NCBI GenBank assembly: GCA_038131695.1
Contig: JAYPQA010000026.1
Coordinates: forward strand, 1-64,000
DNA length: 64,000 bases
Origin: JADHLK01 sp038131695
Lineage (GTDB): Bacteria; Pseudomonadota; Alphaproteobacteria; Puniceispirillales; Puniceispirillaceae
Direction: 5' to 3'
The notes under the pieces were generated by a model that saw only the letters and a list, made by a program, of their open reading frames with translations, did not search any database and had not been told where the DNA came from. Made by a program: the position numbers and the translations under genes. This document shows, piece by piece, positions 54,125-63,640 of this stretch; position 1 is the stretch's first letter; every line of letters begins with the position of its first letter.

Positions 54125-55605
54125 GCGGGCCGCTGGTAACAGAGGCCCAAAAAGAGGGGCGGCTGGCTGGCGGCTCGCGGCTGGCGGTTATTGATATTGG
54201 CTCCAATTCCATCCGGCTGGTGGTCTATCGCCAGCATGGCCGCTATCCGTTCCCGCTATTCAATGAGCGGGTCTCTTGCCGGCTGGGTCTGGGGATGGAC
54301 AAGAAAGAAAAGCTGCGCGCCGACCGGATTGAAGCCGCGCTGGCTGTGCTGCGGCGCTTCTCGCGCATCATAGATACCATCACTGTTGATGAGGTGCAGG
54401 TGATCGCCACAGCTGCCGTGCGGCGGGCGCGCAACGCGGCTGATTTTGTCCAGCCAGCTGAGCAGATTCTGGGCCATCCGGTTCAGGTTCTGCCCTCTGA
54501 AGAGGAGGCCAGGCTGGTCTCGCTGGGGCTGACGGCCAATATGCCCGGCATCAGCGGGCTGATCACGGATCTGGGCGGCGGCAGTATTGAGATGGTGCTG
54601 GTCAAGGAGGGAAAACCCGCCCATCTGGCCAGCCTGAATATGGGCCATTTGACGCAATTGTCAAAAGCCGAGATCAGCGCCCAATTTGCCCGCATTGACT
54701 GGCTGGATGAGGCAGCTGGCCAGCCGCTCTATGGCATTGGCGGCAGTATCCGGGCTCTGGGGGCGGCCTTTGTTGCCCGCACCGATTATCCGCTTTTCCT
54801 GCTGCATGGTCTGACCATTGAGGCAGGAGCCCTGAACGGCTTGCTGGCAGACCTGACCGGTGAGCGAACCGATTTGTCCGGCGTGCCGATGGGCAGGCGC
54901 GATACGATTGGCAAGGCGGCGTTGATTATAGAGGCGCTGGTTGAGGCTTCTTCGGTGGCCAGGCTGGTGGTCTCCAGCACCTCTATTCGTGATGGGGTGG
55001 TGGCAGACCGTCTGGGGGATCAGGAGCGGGCGACTGACCCGCTGATTCTGGCCTGCCGGGAAATCGCGGCCGGCCAGGAACGCTTTATCGGGCTGGCGGA
55101 TGCGCTGATTGACCTGTTGCAGCCCATTATCCAGCATTTTGATGGCCGCTTGCATCGCCGCCTGATAGAGGCCGCCTGTCTTTTGTCGGATATGTGCTGG
55201 AATGAATATGCGGATTTGCGCGGCTTTCTGGCGGCCGAGAAGATTCTGGCCCTGCCGGTCAACAGCCTGTCGCATCGTGAGCGGGCCTGGCTCGCCTCGG
55301 CGGTGCGCCACCGCTATGACGGCGTAAAGCCGAACCGGCCAGCCGGGGATATTGCCGAACAGCTGCTGCGTGAGCATGATTTCCAGACGGCCCGCGCAGT
55401 TGGCACTGGCTTGCGCTTTGCGCTGATATTCTGTGCCGGCGCACGCGATCTTCTGGAACAGGTCTCGCTGCATATTGAAGGGGAGATGCTGATCTGCCGG
55501 ATACCGGAAAAATCGGCCAGCCTGATGGATGAGCATTCCCGGCGGCGGCTGGATAGTTTGGCAGAAGCCTGTGATTTGACGGCTGAGGTTGTGTTTGTCA
55601 CCTAG
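54121..55605 (+). CDS. ppx: Exopolyphosphatase / guanosine pentaphosphate phosphatase
   Basis: A 494-residue member of the Ppx/GppA family of the actin-like ATPase fold: RLAVIDIGSNSIRLVVYRQH (phosphate 1 loop), VIATAAVRRARNAADFVQPA, SGLITDLGGGSIEMVLVKEG (phosphate 2) and ARLVVSSTSIRDGVVADRLG. A C-terminal HD-like helical domain follows (LIEAACLLSDMCWNEYADLR, LSHRERAWLASAVRHRYDGV). It degrades polyphosphate made by Ppk. The start overlaps the ppk stop (ATGA) and its 3' end overlaps the convergent glycosyltransferase-kinase gene by four bases. Confidence 0.92.
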   Translation: MSGPLVTEAQKEGRLAGGSRLAVIDIGSNSIRLVVYRQHGRYPFPLFNERVSCRLGLGMDKKEKLRADRIEAALAVLRRFSRIIDTITVDEVQVIATAAVRRARNAADFVQPAEQILGHPVQVLPSEEEARLVSLGLTANMPGISGLITDLGGGSIEMVLVKEGKPAHLASLNMGHLTQLSKAEISAQFARIDWLDEAAGQPLYGIGGSIRALGAAFVARTDYPLFLLHGLTIEAGALNGLLADLTGERTDLSGVPMGRRDTIGKAALIIEALVEASSVARLVVSSTSIRDGVVADRLGDQERATDPLILACREIAAGQERFIGLADALIDLLQPIIQHFDGRLHRRLIEAACLLSDMCWNEYADLRGFLAAEKILALPVNSLSHRERAWLASAVRHRYDGVKPNRPAGDIAEQLLREHDFQTARAVGTGLRFALIFCAGARDLLEQVSLHIEGEMLICRIPEKSASLMDEHSRRRLDSLAEACDLTAEVVFVT

Positions 55606-57050
55606 CCGGCGAGCAGCTGCCAGACAGCGCTGGCATAGACCGCCCCGCACAGCAGCAGGGCCAGCATGACCGCCGCGCTGCCATAATCCTTGGCGCGTCT
55701 GGACAGGCCGTGCTGGCGCATGGAAATCCGGTCTATCGCAGCCTCAACGCTGGAATTCAGCAGCTCAACAATCAGCACCAGCAGAACAGATCCGATCAAG
55801 AGCATCCGGCCTGACAAGTCCGGGGCCAGCCAAAAGGCCAGCGGCACCAGGATACAGGCCAGCAGCAATTCCTGTCGGAAGGCGCTTTCCTCATAAAGCG
55901 CAAAACGCAGCCCGGAAAAAGAATGGCGTGCCGCTTCCAGCGCCCGCCGCAGACCCAGATTATGCTTGTGCGGATTATCCAGGATATTATAGCTGGCATC
56001 CTGGCGGGCCGGGATCAGATGGCTGGCAAAAATCCGGCTGGCCGATTGCCAGGAATAGCTGGCCGCATGGGCGCGCACTTTTTCCCGGTCGAGGGTGAGG
56101 GCCTTCCTGCAGGCTTTCGCCAGATCGGTATCCAGACTGCCCGCTTCTGAATGGCCGACAACATCTTTCGGGCCGGTGACCGGAAAGGCAGCCACCGGCA
56201 AGCCGCATCCCATCGCCTCCAGCAAGACCAGCCCGAAAGTATCCGTTCGGCTGGGAAAGACAAACACATCTGCCTGCTGATAAAAGGCTGGTAATTCGGT
56301 TTTGTCTTTCATGCCAAAAAACCGGGCGGCGGGATATTTCCGCTTGAGTGCCGCCAGCGCCGGGCCACCGCCAACGACCCATTTCTCACCCTCCAGATCG
56401 AGGGAGAGGAACGCTTCCAGATTCTTTTCCACAGCAACCCGCCCGACATAGAGGAATATCGGCTGCTTGTTTGGCACACGATTCCGGTCCGGGCTGAACA
56501 GCTCCAGATCAACGCCGCGCGGCCAAAGCACCGGCTTGCCTGTTTGCCATTTCTGCAAATCATCAATGACGCTCTGGGTGGAGGCCAGCAATGCGCTGGA
56601 CTGGAGGGCATGAAACCAGCGCATGAACCGATAGGTTATCGAAAGGGGCAGCCTTGTGCGGGCCGCGACATATTCAGGAAAACGCGTATGATAGGCAGTG
56701 GTGAAATCCAGCTCATGGCGCAGGGCATAATTGCGCGCCGCCAGCCCCAACGGCCCTTCCGTGGCGATATGAATCCTGTCCGGGGCTTCTGTTCGCATGA
56801 TTTTGGCAACACCGGCTGCGGGCAGCAGGGACAGCCTGATTTCCGGATAGGTCGGGCAGGGGATGGTCCGGAAGGATTGCGGGGTCAGCATCACGACCTG
56901 CCAGCCCTCAGCCTCCAGACAGGATTTGGTATGGGTCAGCGTGCGCACCACCCCGTTCACCTGTGGATACCAGGCATCTGTTACAATCAGCAGCTTGTTC
57001 CCGGGCACAGGTTTTTTGCCAGCGCGCCCGGCTTTATTGCCGCCGGTCAT
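55602..57050 (-). CDS. Fusion of GT4 glycosyltransferase (Agt-like) and diacylglycerol kinase (DgkA)
   Basis: One open frame of about 482 residues from ATG 57050. Residues 1-365 are a GT4 enzyme: KLLIVTDAWYPQVNGVVRTL, ALRHELDFTTAYHTRFPEYV, IFLYVGRVAVEKNLEAFLSL and PSRTDTFGLVLLEAMGCGLP (nucleotide-sugar Glu). Residues about 370-482 are a DgkA membrane kinase: ARHSFSGLRFALYEESAFRQ, LVLIVELLNSSVEAAIDRIS (active-site Glu-x3-Ser-x2-Glu) and LSRRAKDYGSAAVMLALLLC, with three helices. The start overlaps the plcP stop (ATGA). GT4 enzymes paired with PlcP glycosylate diacylglycerol to replace phospholipid under phosphate shortage. The attached kinase would send the same diacylglycerol back to phosphatidate. 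Confidence 0.85.
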   Translation of the reverse strand: MTGGNKAGRAGKKPVPGNKLLIVTDAWYPQVNGVVRTLTHTKSCLEAEGWQVVMLTPQSFRTIPCPTYPEIRLSLLPAAGVAKIMRTEAPDRIHIATEGPLGLAARNYALRHELDFTTAYHTRFPEYVAARTRLPLSITYRFMRWFHALQSSALLASTQSVIDDLQKWQTGKPVLWPRGVDLELFSPDRNRVPNKQPIFLYVGRVAVEKNLEAFLSLDLEGEKWVVGGGPALAALKRKYPAARFFGMKDKTELPAFYQQADVFVFPSRTDTFGLVLLEAMGCGLPVAAFPVTGPKDVVGHSEAGSLDTDLAKACRKALTLDREKVRAHAASYSWQSASRIFASHLIPARQDASYNILDNPHKHNLGLRRALEAARHSFSGLRFALYEESAFRQELLLACILVPLAFWLAPDLSGRMLLIGSVLLVLIVELLNSSVEAAIDRISMRQHGLSRRAKDYGSAAVMLALLLCGAVYASAVWQLLAG

Positions 57051-57853
57051 CCGACGGCCTCTTGCAGGGGAGCGGCTTTTGCGGGCGCCGATTTTTCCAT
57101 CTCTGCCATGATGTCCGGCCAATGCAGGATTTCCAGCCGCCCATCATGATGTTCAACCAGCGCGGTCAGGGATTCCACCCAATCCCCGTCATTCAGATAG
57201 AGGATATCTGAAATCATGCGTTGCTCAGCTTTGTGAATATGACCGCACACCACCCCATCGCACCCCCGCCTCTTGGTCTCGCGGGCCATCGCCATTTCAA
57301 AGGCCGAGATGAAGGAGACGGCTGATTTCACCTTCAGCTTCAGATACTGCGAGAGCGACCAGTAGGGCAGGTTAAGAAGCTGGCGCACAAGATTTCCAGC
57401 GGTTCAGCACCAGCAGCAGCGCATGGCTGCGATCCCCAGATAGGCCAGCCAGCGCGCATATTGGATGACATTGTCAAACAGATCGCCATGCACCACCCAA
57501 AGCCGGCGGCCATCTGCGGTTTTGTGAATAACCTCATTCTGGATTTTGACGCGGCCAAAGGACAGGCCAAGATAGTGGCGCGCTGCCTCATCATGGTTAC
57601 CGGGCAAATAGATAATCCGGGTGCCATGCCGCGCCTTGCGAAGCAATTTCTGGATGACATCATTATGGGTTTGCGGCCAATACCAGCGCCGCGTCAGCTG
57701 CCAGCCATCAATAATATCGCCGACCAGATAAAGATAGTCAGACCGGCTGTATTTCAGGAAATGCAGCACCGCCTCGGCTTTCGCGCCCGGCGTTCCCAAA
57801 TACAGATCGGAAATCCAAATCGCGCGAAATTCAAAAAGCCTGTCTGTGTCCAT
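57047..57853 (-). CDS. plcP: PlcP-like phospholipase C metallophosphoesterase (frameshifted)
   Basis: A calcineurin-fold phosphoesterase resembling both LpxH and Sinorhizobium PlcP, which removes head groups from membrane phospholipids during phosphate limitation. From ATG 57853: FRAIWISDLYLGTPGAKAEA (Asp; the usual His is Tyr here, D-L-Y for D-x-H), YLVGDIIDGWQLTRRWYWPQ, IIYLPGNHDEAARHYLGLSF (GNHDE) and WVVHGDLFDNVIQYARWLAY. Two single-base breaks near 57440 and 57380 follow, then YWSLSQYLKLKVKSAVSFIS, GCDGVVCGHIHKAEQRM (GHxH) and LNDGDWVESLTALVEHHDGR. The long conserved segments fit PlcP better than LpxH. Coupled to the GT4-DgkA gene. Confidence 0.75.
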
Positions 57854-57951
57854 GGGCTATCTGCCAACTGCCTGAATCTGACCTTCAGTCCTGACGCGCA
57901 GCAGATGACAATTCTGTGACAGCCAGATGACAGTTTTTTGAAAGCCGGGGG

Positions 57952-59745
57952 TTAGTCCAGAACCAGCCAGTCCGGCTGCATCGCCAGCACCGCTTTATCA
58001 CCGCCGCAAATCTGGGCAGACAGCATCTGCAGCTGCGGCAGATGCTGGTGCATATAGATATCGGCACTGGCCAGCTTGGCCTGCAGCCAGTCAGCCTCTC
58101 CCTCACCTGCGGCCAGCAACTCTGCCGCCTTGCCAGAGGCCCGCGCCATTTGCCAGCCACCACACAGCCAGCCCAGCAGCATCACCCAATGGCTGCCATT
58201 GGCGGCCGCCCGGCGCGGCTCATTGGCACTGGCCAAAAGCCAGTCCAGCGCCTGTTCGGCCTGTTGGCAAGCGGCCTTGAGACAGGCCCCGGCCTGCTGC
58301 GGCTGCGGATGGCCGGATTGCTGCAGCTGGCGGGCCTCTTCTTTGATCTCAGCCAGCAGCGTGCGCACCGCCGCCCCGCCATCGCGCAGGGTCTTGCGAA
58401 AGATCAGATCATTGGCCTGAATCGCCGTGGTGCCCTCATAGATGGGCAGGATACGGGCATCGCGGTAAAGCTGGGCAATGCCGGTTTCCTCAATAAAACC
58501 CATGCCGCCATGCACCTGCACCGCCTCAGACGTCACCGCCAGCGAGCGCTCGGTCAGCCAGCCCTTGATGACCGGAACCAGCAGGGCGGCGCGTTCTTCG
58601 GCCGCTTCTGCCTGCGGCCCGTCCAGATAATGGGCGCGGTCCATTTCAGCAGCCCCCAGCAGCATCACCGCCCGCATCGCCTCGGTTTCCGCGCGCATCA
58701 TGCCGATCTGGCGCAAAACATCGGGGTGATGGATAATCGGCTGGCCAGCTGCGCCTTCCAGCGGTGTGCCCTGCACCCGGTCAAAGGCATAGGAGGCCGC
58801 TTTTTGCACCGCCAGTTCAGAAATTGCCAGCCCCTGGGCACCGACCGCAAAACGGGCATGGTTCATCATGCCGAACATGATCTCAAGGCCCTTATTTTCC
58901 TCTCCGACCAGCCAGCCAACAGCCCCCTCATAGGCCAGAACAGCTGTCGGCGACGCCTTGATCCCCAGCTTTTTTTCAATCGACAGGCAACGCAGCTTGT
59001 TGCGCTCCCCAAGGCTGCCATCCTCATTGACCAGAAATTTCGGCACGATAAAGACCGATATTCCCTTAATGCCGGGCGGCGCATCCGGGGTTCTGGCCAG
59101 CACCAGATGGATGATATTCTCGGCCATATCATGCTCACCCCAGGTGATATAGATTTTCTGGCCGCTGATCAGATAATGATCGCCCTGTTTTTCTGCCCGT
59201 GTTTTCAGCGCGCCCAAATCCGTGCCGGCCTGCGGCTCGGTCAGATTCATCGTGCCGGTCCAGCGCCCCTCTGCCATCGGCGGAATATAGGTCTGTTTCT
59301 GCTGCGGGCTAGCGGATTTCTGCAGCGCGTAAATCTGGCCTTGCGTCAAAAGATGACACAGTCCGAAAGACATATTCGCCCCGTGCCACAGCTCATTCAC
59401 CGCAGCTGTCACGGTAAAGGGCATTTGCTGGCCGCCCCAGGCTTCCTCTGCCTCCATGGCTGGCCAGCCTGCTTCGGAAAAAGCCTGCCAGGCGGCGGCA
59501 AAACCCGGGCTGGTCTGAACACTGTCATCTTCCAGGCGCTGCGGCGGTTTTTGATCGCCTGTCTGGTTCAGCGGCGAGAGGATATCACTGGCCAGCTTGC
59601 CGGCCTCTTCCAGCACGGCCGCTGCCAGATCGAGGCTGAAATCATCGCGCCCCAGCTGGCGGGTCAAATCATCAAAACCCAGCAAATGCTGCCAGTTAAA
59701 CAGCGTATCTTTTAACGGAGTCTTATACATACCACTTCTGTCCAT
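57952..59745 (-). CDS. Acyl-CoA dehydrogenase, DmdC-like large form
   Basis: A 597-residue FAD dehydrogenase; ATG 59730 is an alternative start. Motifs: MNLTEPQAGTDLGALKTRAE, ISGQKIYITWGEHDMAENII, NHARFAVGAQGLAISELAVQ, VQVHGGMGFIEETGIAQLYR and DARILPIYEGTTAIQANDLI with the catalytic Glu. The extra C-terminal helical domain of about 120 residues is shared with 3-methylmercaptopropionyl-CoA dehydrogenase (DmdC), as opposed to short-chain enzymes of about 380 residues. Substrate is uncertain; position beside a FadB-like gene suggests beta-oxidation. It starts 24 bases after the FadB-like stop. Confidence 0.85.
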   Translation of the reverse strand: MDRSGMYKTPLKDTLFNWQHLLGFDDLTRQLGRDDFSLDLAAAVLEEAGKLASDILSPLNQTGDQKPPQRLEDDSVQTSPGFAAAWQAFSEAGWPAMEAEEAWGGQQMPFTVTAAVNELWHGANMSFGLCHLLTQGQIYALQKSASPQQKQTYIPPMAEGRWTGTMNLTEPQAGTDLGALKTRAEKQGDHYLISGQKIYITWGEHDMAENIIHLVLARTPDAPPGIKGISVFIVPKFLVNEDGSLGERNKLRCLSIEKKLGIKASPTAVLAYEGAVGWLVGEENKGLEIMFGMMNHARFAVGAQGLAISELAVQKAASYAFDRVQGTPLEGAAGQPIIHHPDVLRQIGMMRAETEAMRAVMLLGAAEMDRAHYLDGPQAEAAEERAALLVPVIKGWLTERSLAVTSEAVQVHGGMGFIEETGIAQLYRDARILPIYEGTTAIQANDLIFRKTLRDGGAAVRTLLAEIKEEARQLQQSGHPQPQQAGACLKAACQQAEQALDWLLASANEPRRAAANGSHWVMLLGWLCGGWQMARASGKAAELLAAGEGEADWLQAKLASADIYMHQHLPQLQMLSAQICGGDKAVLAMQPDWLVLD

Positions 59746-59769
59746 CCGTCCTGCCGGGGCGTGTTTTCG

Positions 59770-61698
59770 TCACAAGCCCTTTTTGTCTGCCCAATGCAGC
59801 GGGCCGCCGCGAAAGCCGGGAAAGCCGGTGCCGAATATCATGCCGGCATCTGCCATTGCGGCTGCATCAACGACGCCGTCTGCCACAGCGGCCCGGCATT
59901 CTGCGACCATCGGGGCCAGCATATCCTCAGCAATGGCCTGCATCTCTTCTGCTGAGGCGGCCTGTCTTGGCCGCACCGCCTGATTGCCGTCCCATTGATA
60001 AAAGCCGCTGCCAGTCTTGCGCCCTTTTTCACCAGCTGCCAGCTTGGCCTGAAAGCTGGCCGCAGCAGCTTGCGGCATATCCAGCATTTGGCCCGCCTGA
60101 TAGCACACATCCAGCCCCACCTGATCACACAGCTCAATCGGGCCCATCGGCATACCAAAATCCACCAGCGCGGTATCAATCCGGTCTGCATCCGCCCCGT
60201 CCGCCACCGCCGCCACCGCCTTATACATATAGGGCAGCAAGGCGCGGTTAACCAGAAAGCCCGGCGCTGATTTACAGCGCACCGGCATTTTGCCCAGCTG
60301 GCCGACAAAGCACATGGCCCGCTTGATCAAATCCTGATCTGAGCGGGCAGACCAGATAATCTCAACCAGCGGCAGAACCGGAACCGGGTTGAAGAAATGA
60401 ATCCCGATCAGCCGCTCCGGCTGATCCAGAACAGAGGCGATATCCTCCAGCGGAATGGCTGAGGTATTGGTCGCCAGAATAGCGCCCGCCTTGGCCTGTT
60501 TTTCTAGCGCGGCAAAGACCTGTTGCTTGACCTCCAGCTTTTCGGCGACGGCCTCAATAATCAGATCCGCCTCGCCAGCCCCGCTGCTATCCGGGTCAGC
60601 CTGCAGGCGTTGCAGGGCTGCTTCTGCCTTCTCCGCATCTTTCAGCCGCCTCTCAAACAGCTTTTTGGCCCGCTCGCGGGCGGCCTCTATCACCGCTTCA
60701 TCCATATCGGTCAGCGTGACAGACAGGCCCGCCATGGCGGCCACAGCGGCAATATCACCGCCCATTACGCCGGCCCCGATAACATGGACAGAGGCAATGC
60801 CGCTCTCGCCGCGGCTGGTCTTGCGCACCGCATCGCGCAGCTGAAAAACACGCCGCAGCCCGTCTGAAGCCTCGCCCAGCATCAGCTCTGCAAAAAGCCG
60901 GGCTTCTGCGGCGATCAGGGCTTCCGGTTCTGCCCGGCAGCTTTCCATATGGGTGATAATGGCCTGGCCGGCTGGCATATGGTCGCTGCGCACCCGGCCC
61001 AGATATTTTTCTGCTGCCGCTTGGCAGGCCGCCGCCACATCCTCATCTGGCTGTTGCGGGCGGGCCGGTTTCTGGCCGCCACAGCCCTGCATCCAGCTGG
61101 CCATCTGGCCGCGCAGGCTTTCGCCATCCTTGACAGGCTGGTCTGCCAGCCCGCTGGCCAGAGCGGCTGCGCCAGGAACCGGCCTGCCGGACAGCATCAT
61201 ATCCAGTGCCGCCGCCGCGCCGATGCGGGCCGTGCTGCGCCCGGAGCCGCCATAGCCCGGCAACAGGCCGAGCGTAATCTCTGGAAAGCCCAGCGCGGTT
61301 TTCGGGTTTTCGGTGACAAACAGCCGGTCAAAACACAAAGCCAGCTCCAGCCCGCCACCAACCGCCAGCCCGTCTATGCCAACGGCTGTCGGACAGTCCA
61401 GCGCCTCAATTCGGGTCAGCAGGCCGGTCACATGGGCGATCAGCCCGGTGATATCAGCGCTGGTTTTCAATTCGGCAAATTCATTGATATCCGCGCCATA
61501 GACAAAACCACCCGGTTTGCCGGATAACAGGCCCAGCCCGGCCAGCCCGTCCTCTGCCTCAATCCGGTCCAGCTGGGCGGCCAGCCCGGCCACTGTCTGG
61601 CGGTTCAGGATATTGGCAGATTTGCCAGCCATATCAAAAATCAGCCAGCCAATATCCTGTGCATCGCGCTCAAAATGCCAATCTGCCTCAATGCTCAT
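59770..61698 (-). CDS. Bifunctional enoyl-CoA hydratase / 3-hydroxyacyl-CoA dehydrogenase (FadB/FadJ-like)
   Basis: About 642 residues from ATG 61698 (MSIEADWHFERDAQDIGWLI). The hydratase half has VGIDGLAVGGGLELALCFDR and ALGFPEITLGLLPGYGGSGR, with both catalytic Glu. The dehydrogenase half has SVHVIGAGVMGGDIAAVAAM (NAD loop), GAILATNTSAIPLEDIASVL, LIGIHFFNPVPVLPLVEIIW (catalytic His), KSAPGFLVNRALLPYMYKAV and MPMGPIELCDQVGLDVCYQA. The protein is shorter than E. coli FadB (729 residues). It catalyses two beta-oxidation steps and is transcribed with the acyl-CoA dehydrogenase. Confidence 0.9.
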   Translation of the reverse strand: MSIEADWHFERDAQDIGWLIFDMAGKSANILNRQTVAGLAAQLDRIEAEDGLAGLGLLSGKPGGFVYGADINEFAELKTSADITGLIAHVTGLLTRIEALDCPTAVGIDGLAVGGGLELALCFDRLFVTENPKTALGFPEITLGLLPGYGGSGRSTARIGAAAALDMMLSGRPVPGAAALASGLADQPVKDGESLRGQMASWMQGCGGQKPARPQQPDEDVAAACQAAAEKYLGRVRSDHMPAGQAIITHMESCRAEPEALIAAEARLFAELMLGEASDGLRRVFQLRDAVRKTSRGESGIASVHVIGAGVMGGDIAAVAAMAGLSVTLTDMDEAVIEAARERAKKLFERRLKDAEKAEAALQRLQADPDSSGAGEADLIIEAVAEKLEVKQQVFAALEKQAKAGAILATNTSAIPLEDIASVLDQPERLIGIHFFNPVPVLPLVEIIWSARSDQDLIKRAMCFVGQLGKMPVRCKSAPGFLVNRALLPYMYKAVAAVADGADADRIDTALVDFGMPMGPIELCDQVGLDVCYQAGQMLDMPQAAAASFQAKLAAGEKGRKTGSGFYQWDGNQAVRPRQAASAEEMQAIAEDMLAPMVAECRAAVADGVVDAAAMADAGMIFGTGFPGFRGGPLHWADKKGL

Positions 61699-61907
61699 AA
61701 GCGGCTTCCTTTCGTTTGCGCGCAAACGCGCTGGACAGAGGGTAGCATAATCGGGACAGCCCGGCAGGTCTATGGCGATCTGCAGCGCGGGTGTGTATTT
61801 TTAGGCTGCCTCTTGCTGACCAGCCGGTTCAGGGTGTATGCAGGGAAGGACAGGCTGCGGCCCGGCTCTCTGCCGGTTGCCGCTTTACCGTTCTGACAGG
61901 ATTCCCG

Positions 61908-62846
61908 ATGGCTGACCCGATTATCCGCATCAGCGGGCTGAACAAAATCTATGAAGGCGGGATGCAGGCCCTGTTTGATGTCTCGCTGGATGTCGCGGCG
62001 GGTGAGATTCTGGCCCTGCTGGGGCCAAACGGGGCGGGCAAGACCAGCCTTATTTCGGCCATTTGCGGGCTGACCCGGCCCAGCAGCGGCACGATTCTGG
62101 TCGGCGGCCATGATGTGGTCAAGGACTACCGCGCCAGCCGCCAGCAGATCGGGCTGGTGCCACAGGAAATCACGCTGGAGCCGTTTGAGACTGTGTTTAA
62201 TACGGTTTCCTTTACCCGCGGCCTGTTTGGCAAAAAGGCAGACCCGGCCTGGATTGAGAGTGTGCTGGACTCGCTGTCCCTGCTGGACAAGAAAGACAGC
62301 AAGGTGATGACCCTCTCCGGCGGGATGAAGCGGCGTGTGCTGATTGCCAAGGCGCTCAGCCATGCGCCGAAAATCCTGTTTCTGGATGAGCCGACAGCCG
62401 GGGTGGATGTGGAATTGCGCCAGGATATGTGGGCGCTTGTCGAGACGCTGCGCCAGCGCGGCACAACCATTATCCTGACCACCCACTATATTGAGGAAGC
62501 TGAGGCCATCGCGGATCGGATAGGCATTATCAATCGGGGCCGGCTCTTGCTGGTAGAGGAAAAGGCCGGCTTGCTGCGCCGCATGGGCTCAAAGCAGCTG
62601 CATATTGAATTGCAAGCGCCGATCAGCACGATACCGGACGCGCTGGCAAAATATGATCTGGGCCTCAGCCGTGAGGGGATGGGGCTTGTCTATTCCTATG
62701 ATGTGATGGCTGAGCGCACCGGCATTGTCTCGCTGCTGGGCGATTTGGGCAAGGCTGGTCTGGTCTTGCGCGACCTGCGCACAGAGCAAAGCTCGCTGGA
62801 GGATATTTTTGTCGGGCTGGTCACAGATCAGGAGCAGGACAGATGA
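61908..62846 (+). CDS. ABC transporter ATP-binding protein (ABC-2 export type, YadG-like)
   Basis: A 312-residue ATPase starting MADPIIRISGLNKIYEGGMQ. Walker A is GPNGAGKT at residues 39-46. The Q-loop is in GLVPQEITLEPFETVFNTV, the signature in KVMTLSGGMKRRVLIAKALS, Walker B is ILFLDEPTAGVDVELRQDMW, and the switch His is in TIILTTHYIEEAEAIADRIG. A C-terminal extension of about 80 residues follows. It overlaps the permease gene by four bases. Family members (YadGH, NodIJ) export lipid-linked or small molecules; the substrate is unknown. The start is chosen over upstream in-frame codons. Confidence 0.9.
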   Translation: MADPIIRISGLNKIYEGGMQALFDVSLDVAAGEILALLGPNGAGKTSLISAICGLTRPSSGTILVGGHDVVKDYRASRQQIGLVPQEITLEPFETVFNTVSFTRGLFGKKADPAWIESVLDSLSLLDKKDSKVMTLSGGMKRRVLIAKALSHAPKILFLDEPTAGVDVELRQDMWALVETLRQRGTTIILTTHYIEEAEAIADRIGIINRGRLLLVEEKAGLLRRMGSKQLHIELQAPISTIPDALAKYDLGLSREGMGLVYSYDVMAERTGIVSLLGDLGKAGLVLRDLRTEQSSLEDIFVGLVTDQEQDR

Positions 62847-63604
62847 ATTATTATGCAGTAAAAGCCATCTATCGCTATGAGATGGCGCGCACCTTTCGCA
62901 CGCTGATGCAGTCGGTGGTCTCGCCGGTTATCTCCACCGCGCTCTATTTTATCGTATTTGGCTCAGCCATTGGCGCACGCATGGCAGAGATTGAGAATGT
63001 CGATTATGGCGCCTTTATCGTGCCCGGCCTTATCATGCTTTCGGTGCTGATCCAGAGTGTGACCAATGCCAGCTTCGGCATTTATTTTCCGAAATTTATC
63101 GGCACAGTCTATGAGCTGTTTTCCGCCCCGGTCTCCTCTTTGGAGATTGTGCTGGGCTATGTCGGGGCGGCGGCGACAAAATCCATTATGATCGGGCTGA
63201 TCATTCTGGCGACCTCCTTTGCTTTTGTTGAGGTAACAATCCTGCACCCGTTCTGGATGCTGGCCTTTTTGGTTCTGACCTGTGTCAGCTTCAGCCTGTT
63301 CGGCTTTATATTGGGGATTTGGGCAAAGAATTTTGAACAGCTCAATCTGGTTCCGATGCTGATCCTCACCCCGATGGTGTTTCTGGGCGGCAGTTTTTAT
63401 TCCATTGCGATCCTGCCGCCTTTCTGGCAGCAGGTGACGCTGTTCAATCCGGTGGTCTATTTGATTTCCGGCTTTCGCTGGTCTTTTTTTGGCACCGCGG
63501 ATGTGGCGGTTGGCTGGTCTTTGCTGGCCATTGCAGCTTTTACAGTTCTGTGTATGCTGGCCATCTGGCAGATTTTCCGCACCGGCTGGCGGATCAGGCA
63601 ATAG
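62843..63604 (+). CDS. ABC-2 type permease (YadH-like)
   Basis: A 253-residue membrane protein with six helices: VVSPVISTALYFIVFGSAIG, AFIVPGLIMLSVLIQSVTNA, FGIYFPKFIGTVYELFSAPV, SSLEIVLGYVGAAATKSIMI, GLIILATSFAFVEVTILHPF and the conserved PMVFLGGSFYSIAILPPFWQ, VTLFNPVVYLISGFRWSFFG near the end. It pairs with the preceding ATPase as a homodimeric exporter. The stop is 36 bases before the thiolase start. Confidence 0.88.
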   Translation: MNYYAVKAIYRYEMARTFRTLMQSVVSPVISTALYFIVFGSAIGARMAEIENVDYGAFIVPGLIMLSVLIQSVTNASFGIYFPKFIGTVYELFSAPVSSLEIVLGYVGAAATKSIMIGLIILATSFAFVEVTILHPFWMLAFLVLTCVSFSLFGFILGIWAKNFEQLNLVPMLILTPMVFLGGSFYSIAILPPFWQQVTLFNPVVYLISGFRWSFFGTADVAVGWSLLAIAAFTVLCMLAIWQIFRTGWRIRQ

Positions 63605-63640
63605 CGGGACGGGCCGTTCCGGTCATAAAGGAGAAGAAAT

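Noticed and set aside
54661..55650. 329-codon minus-strand frame opposite ppx
   Set aside because: Shadow of ppx, with unlikely amino-acid composition.
58042..59715. 557-codon plus-strand open frame opposite the acyl-CoA dehydrogenase
   Set aside because: Antisense shadow of a well-supported gene; no recognisable domain.
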